From positions 1 through 64,000 of the forward strand of contig NZ_JAUPEC010000003.1 of the NCBI RefSeq assembly GCF_030551755.1: a stretch of DNA of 64,000 bases, given 5' to 3'. The stretch comes from Pseudocolwellia sp. AS88. GTDB taxonomy: Bacteria > Pseudomonadota > Gammaproteobacteria > Enterobacterales > Alteromonadaceae. Below, in pieces: positions 1 to 12,474 of this stretch; within the stretch, counting starts at the first letter, position 1; every line of letters starts with the position of its first letter. Below the pieces are notes generated by a model, which saw only the letters and a list, made by a program, of their open reading frames with translations, was not told the DNA's origin and ran no database searches. The translations under genes were made by a program, and so were the position numbers.

Positions 1-1000
<1,000 letters not shown>

Positions 1001-1017
1001 CTGAGCAAACATAATTT

Positions 1018-1719
1018 ATGATCCGTTTTGACAATGTAAGTAAAACTTATCCTGGTGGATTCATCGCACTGAAAGATGTGAGTTTTGAAGTAAACACTGG
1101 AGAGATGGTTTTTCTAACTGGCCATTCTGGCGCAGGTAAAAGTACATTATTAAAATTAATGTGCTTAATGGAAAAACCTACAAGTGGCACCGTTGAGCTG
1201 AATAACACCGACTTGTCGCGGATCAAATATGAAAATATTCCTTACGCTCGCCGTAATATAGGTATGATCTTTCAAAATCATAACCTGTTAATGGACCGTA
1301 CTGTTTTTGATAATGTTGCTTTACCTTTAATAATTGAAGGCTGTAGCTTAAAAGAAACACGTAAACGTGTAGAAGCAGCTTTAGAAAAAGTACATCTGCA
1401 AAATAAACTTAAATATTATCCTAATATGTTATCGGGCGGTGAACAACAAAGAGTTGGCATCGCTAGAGCGCTTGTTAACAAACCTCCAATCTTATTAGCC
1501 GATGAGCCCACTGGTAACTTAGACCCTAAATTATCACTCGACATTATCAAGCTTTTTGAAGAGTTTAATGATTTTGGAGTAACTGTGCTTATAGCGACAC
1601 ATGATTTAGGTTTAATTGCCCGAATGAAATATCGCACACTTACCTTAAAGCAAGGCACCATGATCAACGATGGCCTAATCGAAGGTTTACAAAAGCAAGG
1701 AAACCAAGATGCAAGATAA
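1018..1719 (+). CDS. ftsE: Cell division ABC transporter ATP-binding protein FtsE
   Basis: ATPase of the FtsEX complex, which sits at the division septum, is recruited by FtsZ and controls peptidoglycan hydrolases through periplasmic activators. The protein has 233 residues, normal for the family. Visible motifs are Walker A GHSGAGKS (35-42), Q-loop (FQN, about 85), ABC signature LSGGEQQR (138-145), Walker B ILLADEP (about 158-164) and switch ATHD (193-196). The ATG at 1018 lacks a strong Shine-Dalgarno and follows ftsY by 17 bases, consistent with readthrough from ftsY. Its last 11 bases overlap the start of ftsX, so the two are probably translationally coupled. Family assignment is firm. 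Confidence 0.96.
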   Translation: MIRFDNVSKTYPGGFIALKDVSFEVNTGEMVFLTGHSGAGKSTLLKLMCLMEKPTSGTVELNNTDLSRIKYENIPYARRNIGMIFQNHNLLMDRTVFDNVALPLIIEGCSLKETRKRVEAALEKVHLQNKLKYYPNMLSGGEQQRVGIARALVNKPPILLADEPTGNLDPKLSLDIIKLFEEFNDFGVTVLIATHDLGLIARMKYRTLTLKQGTMINDGLIEGLQKQGNQDAR

Positions 1720-2686
1720 TGGTCACTTTGCACGCCCTTCTAATAAATTAGGTTTTTCTGCGCGCTTCGCTGGTTGGGTTATTCGCCATGTTCAGCAAGG
1801 TATTGGTAGTTTAGGCGATTTATGGCGCACTCCTTTTACCTCAGTTATGACCGTCTTAGTATTAGGTATCAGCTTAACTTTACCTGCCACTCTGCACCTT
1901 TTTGTAAAAAATGCCAAAACAGTTACTGAACAATGGGATTCTGCATCAGAAATCACCTTATTCTTAAAGTTATCTGTATCTGAAAAATCAGCTCAGCAAT
2001 TGGTGCAACGAATTTCACTTTATACCGATGTTGCCAGTGTTAAATATATTTCAGCAGATAAAGCTCTAAAAGAATTTAAAGTACTTTCAGGTTTTGGTGA
2101 TGCACTTGAGTACTTAGACGATAACCCTTTACCGGCGACTGTTTTAGTTACTCCCACACAGCGAGCTAGCCAAGCTGAAGCGGCAGGAGATTTATTACTA
2201 AAATTAGAGCAAGAAAGAGAAGTCGAGCAAGGAAAACTTGATTTAGAGTGGCTAACAAGGCTTCAAACAATGGCTAAACTGATTGAAGATATCGTTGTTG
2301 GATTAGCATTACTATTATGTTTATCCGTGGTTTTGATTATAGGCAACACTATACGTTTAGCTATTTTGAATCAAAAAGATGCAATCGCCATAATGAAGTT
2401 AGTAGGGGCAACCGATGCCTTTATTCAGCGACCTTTTCTATATGCTGGTATATGGTATGGCATATTAGGTGGTTTAGTAGCTTGTTTTTGTGTTTATGTT
2501 CTTGGTTCATACTTGTCTAATGCTATGCAAGACTTAACCGCTTTGTATCATAGTAACTTTATATTAGAGGGCTTGACGTTTTCAGAATCAATATCTTTAA
2601 TACTTTGCGCAGTTATACTTGGTTTTTCAGGTAGTTATATTTCTGTTCGTAAACATATAAAATCAATTGAACCAACAGCTGATTAA
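1709..2686 (+). CDS. ftsX: Cell division ABC transporter permease FtsX
   Basis: Membrane partner of FtsE. The 325-residue protein has a basic cytoplasmic N-terminus, one membrane segment near residues 43-65, a periplasmic domain of about 125 residues, and three more hydrophobic segments near 192-216, 245-270 and 294-315, the standard FtsX four-segment layout. The periplasmic domain is where the family meets hydrolase activators such as EnvC. The start ATG at 1709 lies inside ftsE and has AAGGAAA a few bases upstream. No terminator was seen after it; 263 AT-rich bases separate it from rpoH, which probably has its own promoters. Confidence 0.95.
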   Translation: MQDNGHFARPSNKLGFSARFAGWVIRHVQQGIGSLGDLWRTPFTSVMTVLVLGISLTLPATLHLFVKNAKTVTEQWDSASEITLFLKLSVSEKSAQQLVQRISLYTDVASVKYISADKALKEFKVLSGFGDALEYLDDNPLPATVLVTPTQRASQAEAAGDLLLKLEQEREVEQGKLDLEWLTRLQTMAKLIEDIVVGLALLLCLSVVLIIGNTIRLAILNQKDAIAIMKLVGATDAFIQRPFLYAGIWYGILGGLVACFCVYVLGSYLSNAMQDLTALYHSNFILEGLTFSESISLILCAVILGFSGSYISVRKHIKSIEPTAD

Positions 2687-2949
2687 TCACTCTACTCATT
2701 ATAGTTTTTAAATTTTTGTAATTTAGTTGCTATTATCAAGGTCTATAATAACGACTTGATCATTTTGAACAATTAATCAATTTGGTATTAGTTGATCTAA
2801 AGTAACAATTATATACATTTTTACTTGTAAAAGTTGTGATAGCCTGTTGTATCGCCCACTTAGTTACGTTAATGTATTATTTAAATTATCGCGATTAGTA
2901 TGAAAGTAATGTTAAAATCGCGAGGAATAAAGTATTACGGAGAAAATAG

Positions 2950-3813
2950 ATGAGTAATTCTATACAAACTACAGCACTTACTGTCCCACAAAGTGGAAGT
3001 ATTGAAGCATATATGCAATCTGCGTATAGCATTCCTATGCTTACAGCAGAGCGTGAAAAAGAATTAGCTACTCGTTTATATAATGATAACGATTTAAAAG
3101 CAGCACAAGATCTTATCATGTCGCATTTACGTTTTGTTATACATATTGCTAAAGGTTATGCCGGGTACGGTTTAGCTCAAGCTGATCTTGTTCAAGAAGG
3201 TAACGTTGGTTTAATGAAAGCAGTAAAACGCTTTAATCCAGAAGTTGGCGTTAGACTTGTTTCATTTGCTGTACATTGGATCAAAGCTGAAATTCATGAA
3301 TTTGTATTACGTAACTGGAGAATTGTTAAAGTTGCGACAACTAAAGCACAACGTAAATTATTTTTTAACTTAAGAAAAAATAAAAAGCGTTTAGGCTGGT
3401 TTAGTAATGATGAAGTTTCAAACGTAGCAGAAACATTAGGCGTAACCAAGAAAGATGTGCTTGAAATGGAGTCTCGTATGAGTAACCAAGACCAAGCATT
3501 TGAACTTTCAACTGATGACGATGATAATGCTAGCGCTTCAAGTTTTTCACCTGCTCAATACTTAGAAGATAAATCTTCTGATTTAGCAGATTCTGTTGAA
3601 GAAAATGATTGGAGCAACCACGCAAACAAACGATTAAGTAATGCATTAGTATGTTTAGATGATAGAAGTCAGCATATTATTCGCACTCGTTGGTTAAGTG
3701 AGGATAAAACTACATTGCAAGATTTGGCAGATAAATATCAAATATCAGCTGAACGCGTTAGACAATTAGAAAAGAACGCATTAAATAAGTTAAAAACCTC
3801 TATGGCGGCATAA
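2950..3813 (+). CDS. rpoH: RNA polymerase heat-shock sigma factor RpoH (sigma-32)
   Basis: Directs RNA polymerase to heat-shock promoters (chaperones, proteases). The 287-residue protein carries region 2 ([14 protein letters not shown], then [20 protein letters not shown]), the RpoH box just after it ([10 protein letters not shown], the segment that separates sigma-32 from sigma-70) and region 4.2 ending [15 protein letters not shown]. The start is well supported by CGGAG seven bases before ATG 2950. It follows ftsX as in enterobacteria. The 263-base leader may hold several promoters and an RNA thermosensor as in E. coli, but I could not assign either from sequence alone. A clear terminator follows. 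Confidence 0.97.
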   Translation: MSNSIQTTALTVPQSGSIEAYMQSAYSIPMLTAEREKELATRLYNDNDLKAAQDLIMSHLRFVIHIAKGYAGYGLAQADLVQEGNVGLMKAVKRFNPEVGVRLVSFAVHWIKAEIHEFVLRNWRIVKVATTKAQRKLFFNLRKNKKRLGWFSNDEVSNVAETLGVTKKDVLEMESRMSNQDQAFELSTDDDDNASASSFSPAQYLEDKSSDLADSVEENDWSNHANKRLSNALVCLDDRSQHIIRTRWLSEDKTTLQDLADKYQISAERVRQLEKNALNKLKTSMAA

Positions 3814-3830
3814 CCTATTTAATACGATGA

Positions 3831-3860
3831 AGAAAACCGACTTATGTCGGTTTTCTTGTT
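3831..3860 (+). terminator. Rho-independent terminator of rpoH
   Basis: Perfect 11-bp stem, AGAAAACCGAC (3831-3841) with GTCGGTTTTCT (3846-3856), four-base loop, T-rich tail. It lies 17 bases after the rpoH stop codon. Confidence 0.9.
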
Positions 3861-3953
3861 AATACAGATATTGATTGTAAAGCCCTAAAAATTAAGGACT
3901 TTACATATAAAATAAAAACCTAACAATAATATTAATAACATAGGTAATTTTTG

Positions 3954-6563
3954 ATGCCAGTGAATGCGAATGAAAGCATACTAGCAGCACGTCAGATACC
4001 AAAATTAAAATCTTTACTTAAAAAGTATCGTCAAGCTAGAACAATACAGTCTGGACTATTACAACTTTCAGAGTTGGCGAGTTCAGTAACTGATATGAAT
4101 TCTTTTTATGCAGAACTGCAATTAATTATTAAAACTATACTGGTAACAGATAGCTTTCATATTACTTTAATTAATAACCAACAAAACCTCTCACTCGCCT
4201 ATTCTCACAATCCTAATGAAAAAAAACTTATCGAGATACAAGAGCGGGAAAGTTGGGAAAATAGTTTAACAGGCTTGGTATTTACACAAGGTAAAGCGAT
4301 CCGTTGTAATGCAAAAGAAATTGACGAGTTCAGCAAAAATAATAACATAGTCCACAATACCCTATGCCTGGATTGGTTAGGTGTGCCTCTTAAAAGAGGC
4401 AATCAAGTTATTGGTGTTATTGCTCTTCAAAGTTATGAAGAGAAGATAATTTTTAGCACTCGAGATTCTCAATTACTAGAATTTATTGCGGAACATTTAG
4501 TGACCGCTATCGATAGAGTTAGAAGTCGAGAATTATTAGAAAAAAATATTATAGAACGTACTCAAAAGCTCACTGAAACCAATGAAAAGCTCCAAAAAGA
4601 AATTGCTGAACGTCAAAAGGCAGTAAAAATTCATAAAGCCTTATTATCTATTTCTGAAATAACAGCAACGACAACTGATTTAGAGTCATTCTATAAAGTA
4701 TTGCATCAAGAAATTAATACTCTCATCCCTTCTAATAACTTTTATATCGCGTTAACTTCTCAAAACAATCAGTGGATAGACTTTCCTTATTATAAAGATG
4801 AATACCATGATATTGCTGAGTCTAGACCATTTTCAGATGGCCTCACCGAATTAGTCATTGAATCTACAGAGCCTTATTTAATGAAAGATAATAAGGTGAT
4901 AACACTTGTAGAAGTTGCACCGAAAAATGAGCAACGTTATAAACCGAAAGCTTTAAAAAATAAATTACCGAAAGCTTGGTTAGGCGCACCTTTAGTTGAT
5001 CAAGGTGTGGCTTTTGGTGTTTTTGCTGTTTATCACTACGAAGATGTAAATGCTTATGAATTAAGTGATTTAGATCTTGTTAAGTTTATTAGTCAGCATA
5101 TAGCTACGACAATTCTCAGAATAAGAACACAAACTGAAATTCAAAAGAATAATGAAGCTCTTGAACAGGCAATAGATGAACGAACAAAAGAATTACAAAG
5201 CACTAACTTGAATCTGCGTATGCAAATTGAAGAAAGAAGAAAAGCTGAAGCTCAGTTATATTACGACGCACATCATGATGCATTAACTAAACTGCCTAAT
5301 CGAGCTATGTTAATTGATAGATTGGGTTATTCTTTACGTCATTTAAAGCGCCATCCTCTGCATCAATCAGCATTATTATTTATAGATTTAGATCGCTTCA
5401 AAATGATCAATGATACTTTAGGTCATCATGCTGGTGATTTGTTCTTAATTGAAATTGCTGATCGGCTGCGTGACTGCGTAAGAGATAACGATATTTTAGC
5501 GCGACTAGGTGGTGATGAATTTGTTATTTTACTTGATTCGTTGCAGTCAGAAGATGATGTTGAAGAAGTTGCTAGTCGAATTATCAATAAAGTTGCTGCA
5601 GGCTTTGAGTTAGAAGGTCATACCGTACATTCTAATGCAAGTATTGGTATTGCCATGTGCAGCAGTAATTACAAAGACTCCAATGAAATACTCCGTGATG
5701 CTGATGCTGCGATGTATCAAGCTAAAAGCTTAGGTCGTGGTCGTTATGTATTTTTTGATGATAGTATGCGAGAGCAACTTATTGCAAGCATGACACTAGA
5801 GCAAGAGCTTAGAGTCGCAATAAAAGAATGCCAGTTTGAACTTCACTATCAACAAATATCTGATCTAGAAAATACTAAAATAATTGGTTTTGAAGCGTTA
5901 TTACGTTGGAACCACCCTAAAAAAGGTTTGTTAACACCTAGCGAATTTCTTTTCATGGCTGAAGAAACAGGTATGATTTTAGATATTGAGACCTGGGTTG
6001 TAGAAGATGTTTGTGCCCAATTAAAAACTTGGCAATCTTCACTCGAATACAAAAATATTTTTATTGGTATTAATTTGTCAGGTCGACATTTAACACAATC
6101 AAATCAGCTGTTTAAGCTGATCAAGTTAATTGGTGACAATACAGTAGAACCTCATCGTCTTATTTTAGAGTTTAACGAGTCGGCATTCTCACAACACGCT
6201 GAACTTGCTTTAAAAGGTTTGAAAAAATTAAAAGAATTTGGTGTTAAGTTAGCTCTTGATGACTATGGTGCAGGTTTATCATCGCTTAACTTCCTACATG
6301 GTTACCCTTTTGAATTTATTAAACTCGATAGAAGTTTTATTCATTCTTTAAATCTCGAAAATGAAAACTTATCGCTGATCAAAGCATTACACGAATTAGG
6401 TAGTAACTTTGGCTATAGGTTAGTAGCTGAAGGTATTGAAAGTGCCGAAACATTAGAGAAATTAAGAAGCGTTGGTTGTGATTTTGGTCAAGGTTATCAT
6501 ATTAGTCGCCCGAGCCTTATCAAGCAATTTGAAGAGAAAATAGTTAACGTAAGTAATGGGTGA
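3954..6563 (+). CDS. Cytosolic GAF-GAF-GGDEF-EAL cyclic-di-GMP protein
   Basis: Predicted cyclic-di-GMP turnover enzyme of 869 residues without signal peptide or membrane segment. Order: GAF-like domain (about 50-190), coiled coil (RTQKLTETNEKLQ), second GAF-like domain (about 240-395), coiled coil, GGDEF domain with intact GGDEF at 519-523, EAL domain with EALLRW at 647. The inhibitory I-site RDND sits five residues before GGDEF. EAL metal and catalytic positions look kept (LEFNES, DDYGAGLSS, KLDRSF, AEGIE), so phosphodiesterase activity is likely; which activity dominates cannot be told. A TTG at 3951 immediately precedes ATG 3954; the ATG is preferred. It has its own 90-base gap after the rpoH terminator. 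GAF ligands are unknown. Confidence 0.9.
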   Translation: MPVNANESILAARQIPKLKSLLKKYRQARTIQSGLLQLSELASSVTDMNSFYAELQLIIKTILVTDSFHITLINNQQNLSLAYSHNPNEKKLIEIQERESWENSLTGLVFTQGKAIRCNAKEIDEFSKNNNIVHNTLCLDWLGVPLKRGNQVIGVIALQSYEEKIIFSTRDSQLLEFIAEHLVTAIDRVRSRELLEKNIIERTQKLTETNEKLQKEIAERQKAVKIHKALLSISEITATTTDLESFYKVLHQEINTLIPSNNFYIALTSQNNQWIDFPYYKDEYHDIAESRPFSDGLTELVIESTEPYLMKDNKVITLVEVAPKNEQRYKPKALKNKLPKAWLGAPLVDQGVAFGVFAVYHYEDVNAYELSDLDLVKFISQHIATTILRIRTQTEIQKNNEALEQAIDERTKELQSTNLNLRMQIEERRKAEAQLYYDAHHDALTKLPNRAMLIDRLGYSLRHLKRHPLHQSALLFIDLDRFKMINDTLGHHAGDLFLIEIADRLRDCVRDNDILARLGGDEFVILLDSLQSEDDVEEVASRIINKVAAGFELEGHTVHSNASIGIAMCSSNYKDSNEILRDADAAMYQAKSLGRGRYVFFDDSMREQLIASMTLEQELRVAIKECQFELHYQQISDLENTKIIGFEALLRWNHPKKGLLTPSEFLFMAEETGMILDIETWVVEDVCAQLKTWQSSLEYKNIFIGINLSGRHLTQSNQLFKLIKLIGDNTVEPHRLILEFNESAFSQHAELALKGLKKLKEFGVKLALDDYGAGLSSLNFLHGYPFEFIKLDRSFIHSLNLENENLSLIKALHELGSNFGYRLVAEGIESAETLEKLRSVGCDFGQGYHISRPSLIKQFEEKIVNVSNG

Positions 6564-6604
6564 TTTTAGGTTTTTTCATAAAAATCAAACTCTAATAACA
6601 ACTT

Positions 6605-7555
6605 TTATCCCTTATAAAAATATCCTTCTACCCTAAATGCAATACCAGGTGTTGTTGTGTAGTTTTCTATTTCAGGCCATTCTAAAAAAGGTTCTATTTC
6701 GAAAAAGAGCCATTTCTTGTATGCGTTAAATCTGTATCGATAACTTAAAGTATAATTATCTACCACAAAATCACGTTCTCCATTTCTTTCACCTTCAACT
6801 TGGAAAGAAGTGACGGATGCTGTTTTTTCATCTAAATGTTTTAATCTGTATAAGCCGTGTTTCCAACGAATACCACTGAAAGATTCAGAACCCTCAATAC
6901 TATAATTTATTCTATATTGCGTTTTTTGATCTTCTTGAAAATTATATTCAAGTAATAATCTGCTACCAAACCCATCCCCTAAAAAGTAAAAAATTGAAGG
7001 TTCAACTTTGAATGCGCTATTTTCACTCCAATTAAAGTAACGTTTATGGCGTGCTCTAACAAATATATCGCCGCCAGAAATACCTAATCGAGTATCAGTA
7101 TATTTATTTTTACTATTAGTGTGCATGTAACGAAGTGAAGCGGAAAATTTTTCTTCTTCTGGCTGTATATGAGTCGTTTCTAAGGGTAATTGAGATTGAT
7201 CCGCTTCATCTTCGTCAGATAAAATTAAGTCTACTTTGTTTTTAAAATGTGGCAGTTTTACTTTTACTCTGAATCTTGCTTTTATTTCATCCCAATCTCT
7301 GCTTCTAGGACGCCACTCTAGTCTGATCTTTGCGTTTACTTTTGGATTTTGTTGAACACTCCCTTCTTCAGTAAAGAATTCATCAAACCATGCTGCAGAC
7401 ATATAAACCGAATCAGAAACAGCTGAATGGAAACCGTTAATCCATGGAGTTTCTTCTTCATATTCTTCCGTAGAACGCTTTTCTATTTCTTCTGTGGCGT
7501 TACCTATAGAAGTAAAACTGAAAAAAAATAGAAAAAACATATAAATGTTTTTCAT
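6605..7555 (-). CDS. Putative outer-membrane beta-barrel protein, exported
   Basis: Function not recognised. The protein has a short hydrophobic signal peptide (MKNIYMFFLFFFSF... with likely cleavage after GNA), an acidic Glu-rich segment, and then long alternating polar/aromatic strands (for example SALRYMHTNS-like, YTLSYRYRF, WLFFEIEPFLEW) ending in a beta-strand rich in Phe and Tyr. This pattern suggests an outer-membrane barrel. Start choice: ATG 7555 (316 residues) or TTG 7558 one codon earlier; an AGGA lies upstream at a distance that fits the TTG slightly better. It is convergent with the GGDEF-EAL gene (41 bases apart) and divergent from tatA. It may share the intergenic promoter region with tatA, but no functional link is shown. 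Confidence 0.7.
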   Translation of the reverse strand: MKNIYMFFLFFFSFTSIGNATEEIEKRSTEEYEEETPWINGFHSAVSDSVYMSAAWFDEFFTEEGSVQQNPKVNAKIRLEWRPRSRDWDEIKARFRVKVKLPHFKNKVDLILSDEDEADQSQLPLETTHIQPEEEKFSASLRYMHTNSKNKYTDTRLGISGGDIFVRARHKRYFNWSENSAFKVEPSIFYFLGDGFGSRLLLEYNFQEDQKTQYRINYSIEGSESFSGIRWKHGLYRLKHLDEKTASVTSFQVEGERNGERDFVVDNYTLSYRYRFNAYKKWLFFEIEPFLEWPEIENYTTTPGIAFRVEGYFYKG

Positions 7556-7651
7556 CAAACTTGAGGTTCCTTGATAAAATTAATGCAAGAAAGAGTGCTT
7601 TTTATAACTAAAACTTTATAATAACTCTATTTAAATCATAGGTGAATTTTC

Positions 7652-7900
7652 ATGGGTAATATAGGTATTTGGCAATTATTAATTATTGTAGTGATTGTTG
7701 TATTATTATTTGGAACAAAAAAATTACGTAATTTAGGCGGAGATTTAGGTTCTGCGGTTAAAGGTTTTAAAAAAGCAGTAACAGATGATGAAGCAAATAA
7801 AACAACTGAAGCTGAAAGTTCAGATGCAATTGCTAATAAAACTGCAGCAGATGATGAAATAAAAGAAACCGCAGAAAAAAAAGATAAAGACCAAGCTTAA
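7652..7900 (+). CDS. tatA: Twin-arginine translocase subunit TatA
   Basis: Pore-forming subunit of the Tat system, which exports folded proteins with twin-arginine signal peptides across the inner membrane. The 82-residue protein starts [21 protein letters not shown], the usual short N-terminal membrane helix, then [23 protein letters not shown], the diagnostic hinge and amphipathic helix, then a charged tail rich in Asp, Glu and Lys. AGGTG stands a suitable distance before ATG 7652. First gene of tatABC; the tatB start is two bases after its stop. Confidence 0.97.
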   Translation: MGNIGIWQLLIIVVIVVLLFGTKKLRNLGGDLGSAVKGFKKAVTDDEANKTTEAESSDAIANKTAADDEIKETAEKKDKDQA

Positions 7901-7902
7901 TT

Positions 7903-8259
7903 ATGTTTGATATTGGCTTCTGGGAACTTTTACTTATTGGAATTATGGGCTTGATTGTTTTAGGCCCAGAGCGTTTACCTGTGGCAATAAGAACAGTTAG
8001 AGGCTGGATAGCAAACATTCGAAGAGTGAGTGATAATGTTAAAACTGAGCTCACTGAAGAATTACGTATTCATGAACTTCATACCAATTTGAAAAAAGCC
8101 GAAAATTCAAATATGGAGAATTTATCTCCAGAGATTGCAGAATCTGTTAAATCATTAAAAGAAGCTGCAGACATGGTGAATAAGCCTTTTCAGAAAATAG
8201 GTGAAGAAGCAAAGAAGCTTGAATCAGACCCTTTACCTACTAAAAAGAATAACGAATGA
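7903..8259 (+). CDS. tatB: Twin-arginine translocase subunit TatB
   Basis: Part of the TatBC receptor that recognises twin-arginine signal peptides. The 118-residue protein starts [26 protein letters not shown], the TatB signature with Glu in the membrane helix and the GPERLP hinge, followed by a long charged amphipathic region. Its stop overlaps the tatC start by four bases (ATGA), so the two are likely translationally coupled. Confidence 0.97.
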   Translation: MFDIGFWELLLIGIMGLIVLGPERLPVAIRTVRGWIANIRRVSDNVKTELTEELRIHELHTNLKKAENSNMENLSPEIAESVKSLKEAADMVNKPFQKIGEEAKKLESDPLPTKKNNE

Positions 8260-9008
8260 GTTCACCTACCCAAAATAACTTCACTTTATTTGATCATCTT
8301 CTCGAGTTGCGCACAAGATTATTAAAATCAGTTGTCGGTGTGTTGGTCGTTTTATGTTGTTTAATATATTTTGCGCAAGATATTTATCATTATGTTGCTG
8401 AACCTTTATTGGCAACTATGCCATTAGGTTCACAAATGATTGCAACAGATGTTGCGTCTCCGTTATTTGCGCCTTTCAAGTTAACTATAGTATTGTCACT
8501 CTTCATTGCAATGCCTTACATACTTTTTCAAATATGGTCGTTTGTTGCCCCAGCTTTATATAAAAATGAGAAAAGACTTATTGCTCCACTGATGTTTGGT
8601 AGCACTTTGTTATTTTATGGAGGCATCGCTTTCGCTTATTTTGTGGTGTTTCCGGTAGTGTTTGCTTTTTTTAGTTCTGTAGCTCCAGAAGGAGTAACTA
8701 TTGCAACAGATATAAGCAGTTATTTAGATTTTGTATTAAAACTGTTTTTTGCTTTTGGTATTGCTTTTGAAATACCTATTGCGATCATTTTAATGTGTTG
8801 GACTAATTTCACTTCACCGGCAAGCTTACGAACTAAAAGGCCTTACATTGTTGTAGGTGCATTTATTGTTGGTATGCTACTTACACCTCCAGATATTATT
8901 TCGCAAACTATGTTAGCTATCCCAATGCTGATATTATTCGAAGTAGGTGTTTTTATTGCTTCTTTTTATTATAAAGAAGAAAGTGATGAGACAGATCAAG
9001 AGCAATAG
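8256..9008 (+). CDS. tatC: Twin-arginine translocase subunit TatC
   Basis: Polytopic core of the Tat receptor complex. The 250-residue protein opens with the cytoplasmic motif [14 protein letters not shown], conserved in TatC, and shows six hydrophobic segments; [10 protein letters not shown] and [10 protein letters not shown] correspond to conserved periplasmic and membrane-helix motifs, and [10 protein letters not shown] to the last loop. A charged C-terminal tail ([11 protein letters not shown]) follows. The four-base overlap with tatB fixes the ATG at 8256. A 97-base gap separates it from tatD. Confidence 0.97.
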   Translation: MSSPTQNNFTLFDHLLELRTRLLKSVVGVLVVLCCLIYFAQDIYHYVAEPLLATMPLGSQMIATDVASPLFAPFKLTIVLSLFIAMPYILFQIWSFVAPALYKNEKRLIAPLMFGSTLLFYGGIAFAYFVVFPVVFAFFSSVAPEGVTIATDISSYLDFVLKLFFAFGIAFEIPIAIILMCWTNFTSPASLRTKRPYIVVGAFIVGMLLTPPDIISQTMLAIPMLILFEVGVFIASFYYKEESDETDQEQ

Positions 9009-9105
9009 ATACATGTGCAATAAACAGTATTGTTCAGTAATATAAACATTACTTACTTATTGAATATAATAAAACTATAAATTTCGTATACCAGCAGGTG
9101 CTTTT

Positions 9106-9893
9106 TTGATTGATATTGGTGTGAATTTATCTAACTCTCGTTTTGAAAAAGACTTAAATGAAGTCATATCAAGAGCGAAAGAAAATCATATCCAACATTT
9201 ATTGGTGACCGGAACCAATATTGTTGAAAGTCAAAAAGCATTAGCCCTTTGTCAACAATATCCTGATTACCTTTCTTGTACTGCAGGAGTTCATCCTCAT
9301 GATGCTGATAATGTATCTGAAAACTATTTAGAGAATCTTGAAGAGCTAACAAAGTACTCTGCGGTTAAAGCAATTGGCGAATGTGGCTTAGACTTTAATC
9401 GAAACTTCTCTTCGCCAACAAATCAAAAGAATGTATTTAAAGAACAAATCGAGTTAGCTCAAAAGTTGCAATTACCTTTGTTTTTGCATCAAAGAGATGC
9501 ATTTACCGAATGGTTTGATTTGTTAACGCCTCATATTGAACACATCCCTTTTTTAGTTACTCATTGTTTTACCGGGACTTCAGATGAATTACGTTTATGC
9601 TTAGAAGCCGATATGTATGTAGGGATAACAGGATGGCTTTGTGATGAAAGAAGAGGACAAGGTTTAAGAGATATTATCGGAGAAATACCCTTAAATAGAT
9701 TAATGATAGAAACCGATGCTCCTTATTTAACTCCTAGAACAATAAGACCTAAACCTAAAAGCAGTAGAAATGAACCGAGCTATTTACCTTACATTGTTAA
9801 AGAAATAGCTAAGTTAACTGATTATTCTGAGCAAGATATTATTAAACAAACTAATAAAAATGCACGGCATGTATTTGGTTTAGGGAATAATAT

Positions 9894-9897
<4 letters not shown>
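9106..9897 (+). CDS. tatD: TatD family metal-dependent deoxyribonuclease
   Basis: Metal-dependent nuclease of the amidohydrolase-like TIM-barrel family. In E. coli TatD is a 3'-5' exonuclease and is not needed for Tat export despite its position. The 263 residues show the family motifs MIDIGVNL at the start, AGVHPHD, IGECGLDFNRNF, LFLHQRDA, THCFTGT, GITGWLCDERRG and IETDAPYLTPR, which supply the His, Glu and Asp metal ligands. The start codon is TTG at 9106, preceded by AGGTG; the alignment of MIDIGVNL with E. coli MFDIGVNL supports it. The stop overlaps the next gene by four bases (ATGA). Confidence 0.95.
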
Positions 9898-12433
<2,536 letters not shown>

Positions 12434-12449
12434 CCAATAAATATTGAAA

Positions 12450-12474
12450 ACGACCTATTCTAAGTTTAGGTCGT
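12450..12474 (-). terminator. Terminator overlapping the 3' end of gppA
   Basis: Stem of 8 bp, ACGACCTA (12450-12457) with TAGGTCGT (12467-12474). Read on the minus strand, the first arm lies in the last gppA codons, the second includes the stop region, and the T-rich run TTTTCAATATTT follows. It also separates gppA from convergent hemB. Confidence 0.6.

Noticed and set aside
2687-2949. AT-rich gap before rpoH as a replication origin
   Set aside because: No DnaA-box cluster and no neighbouring origin genes; more likely the rpoH promoter region.
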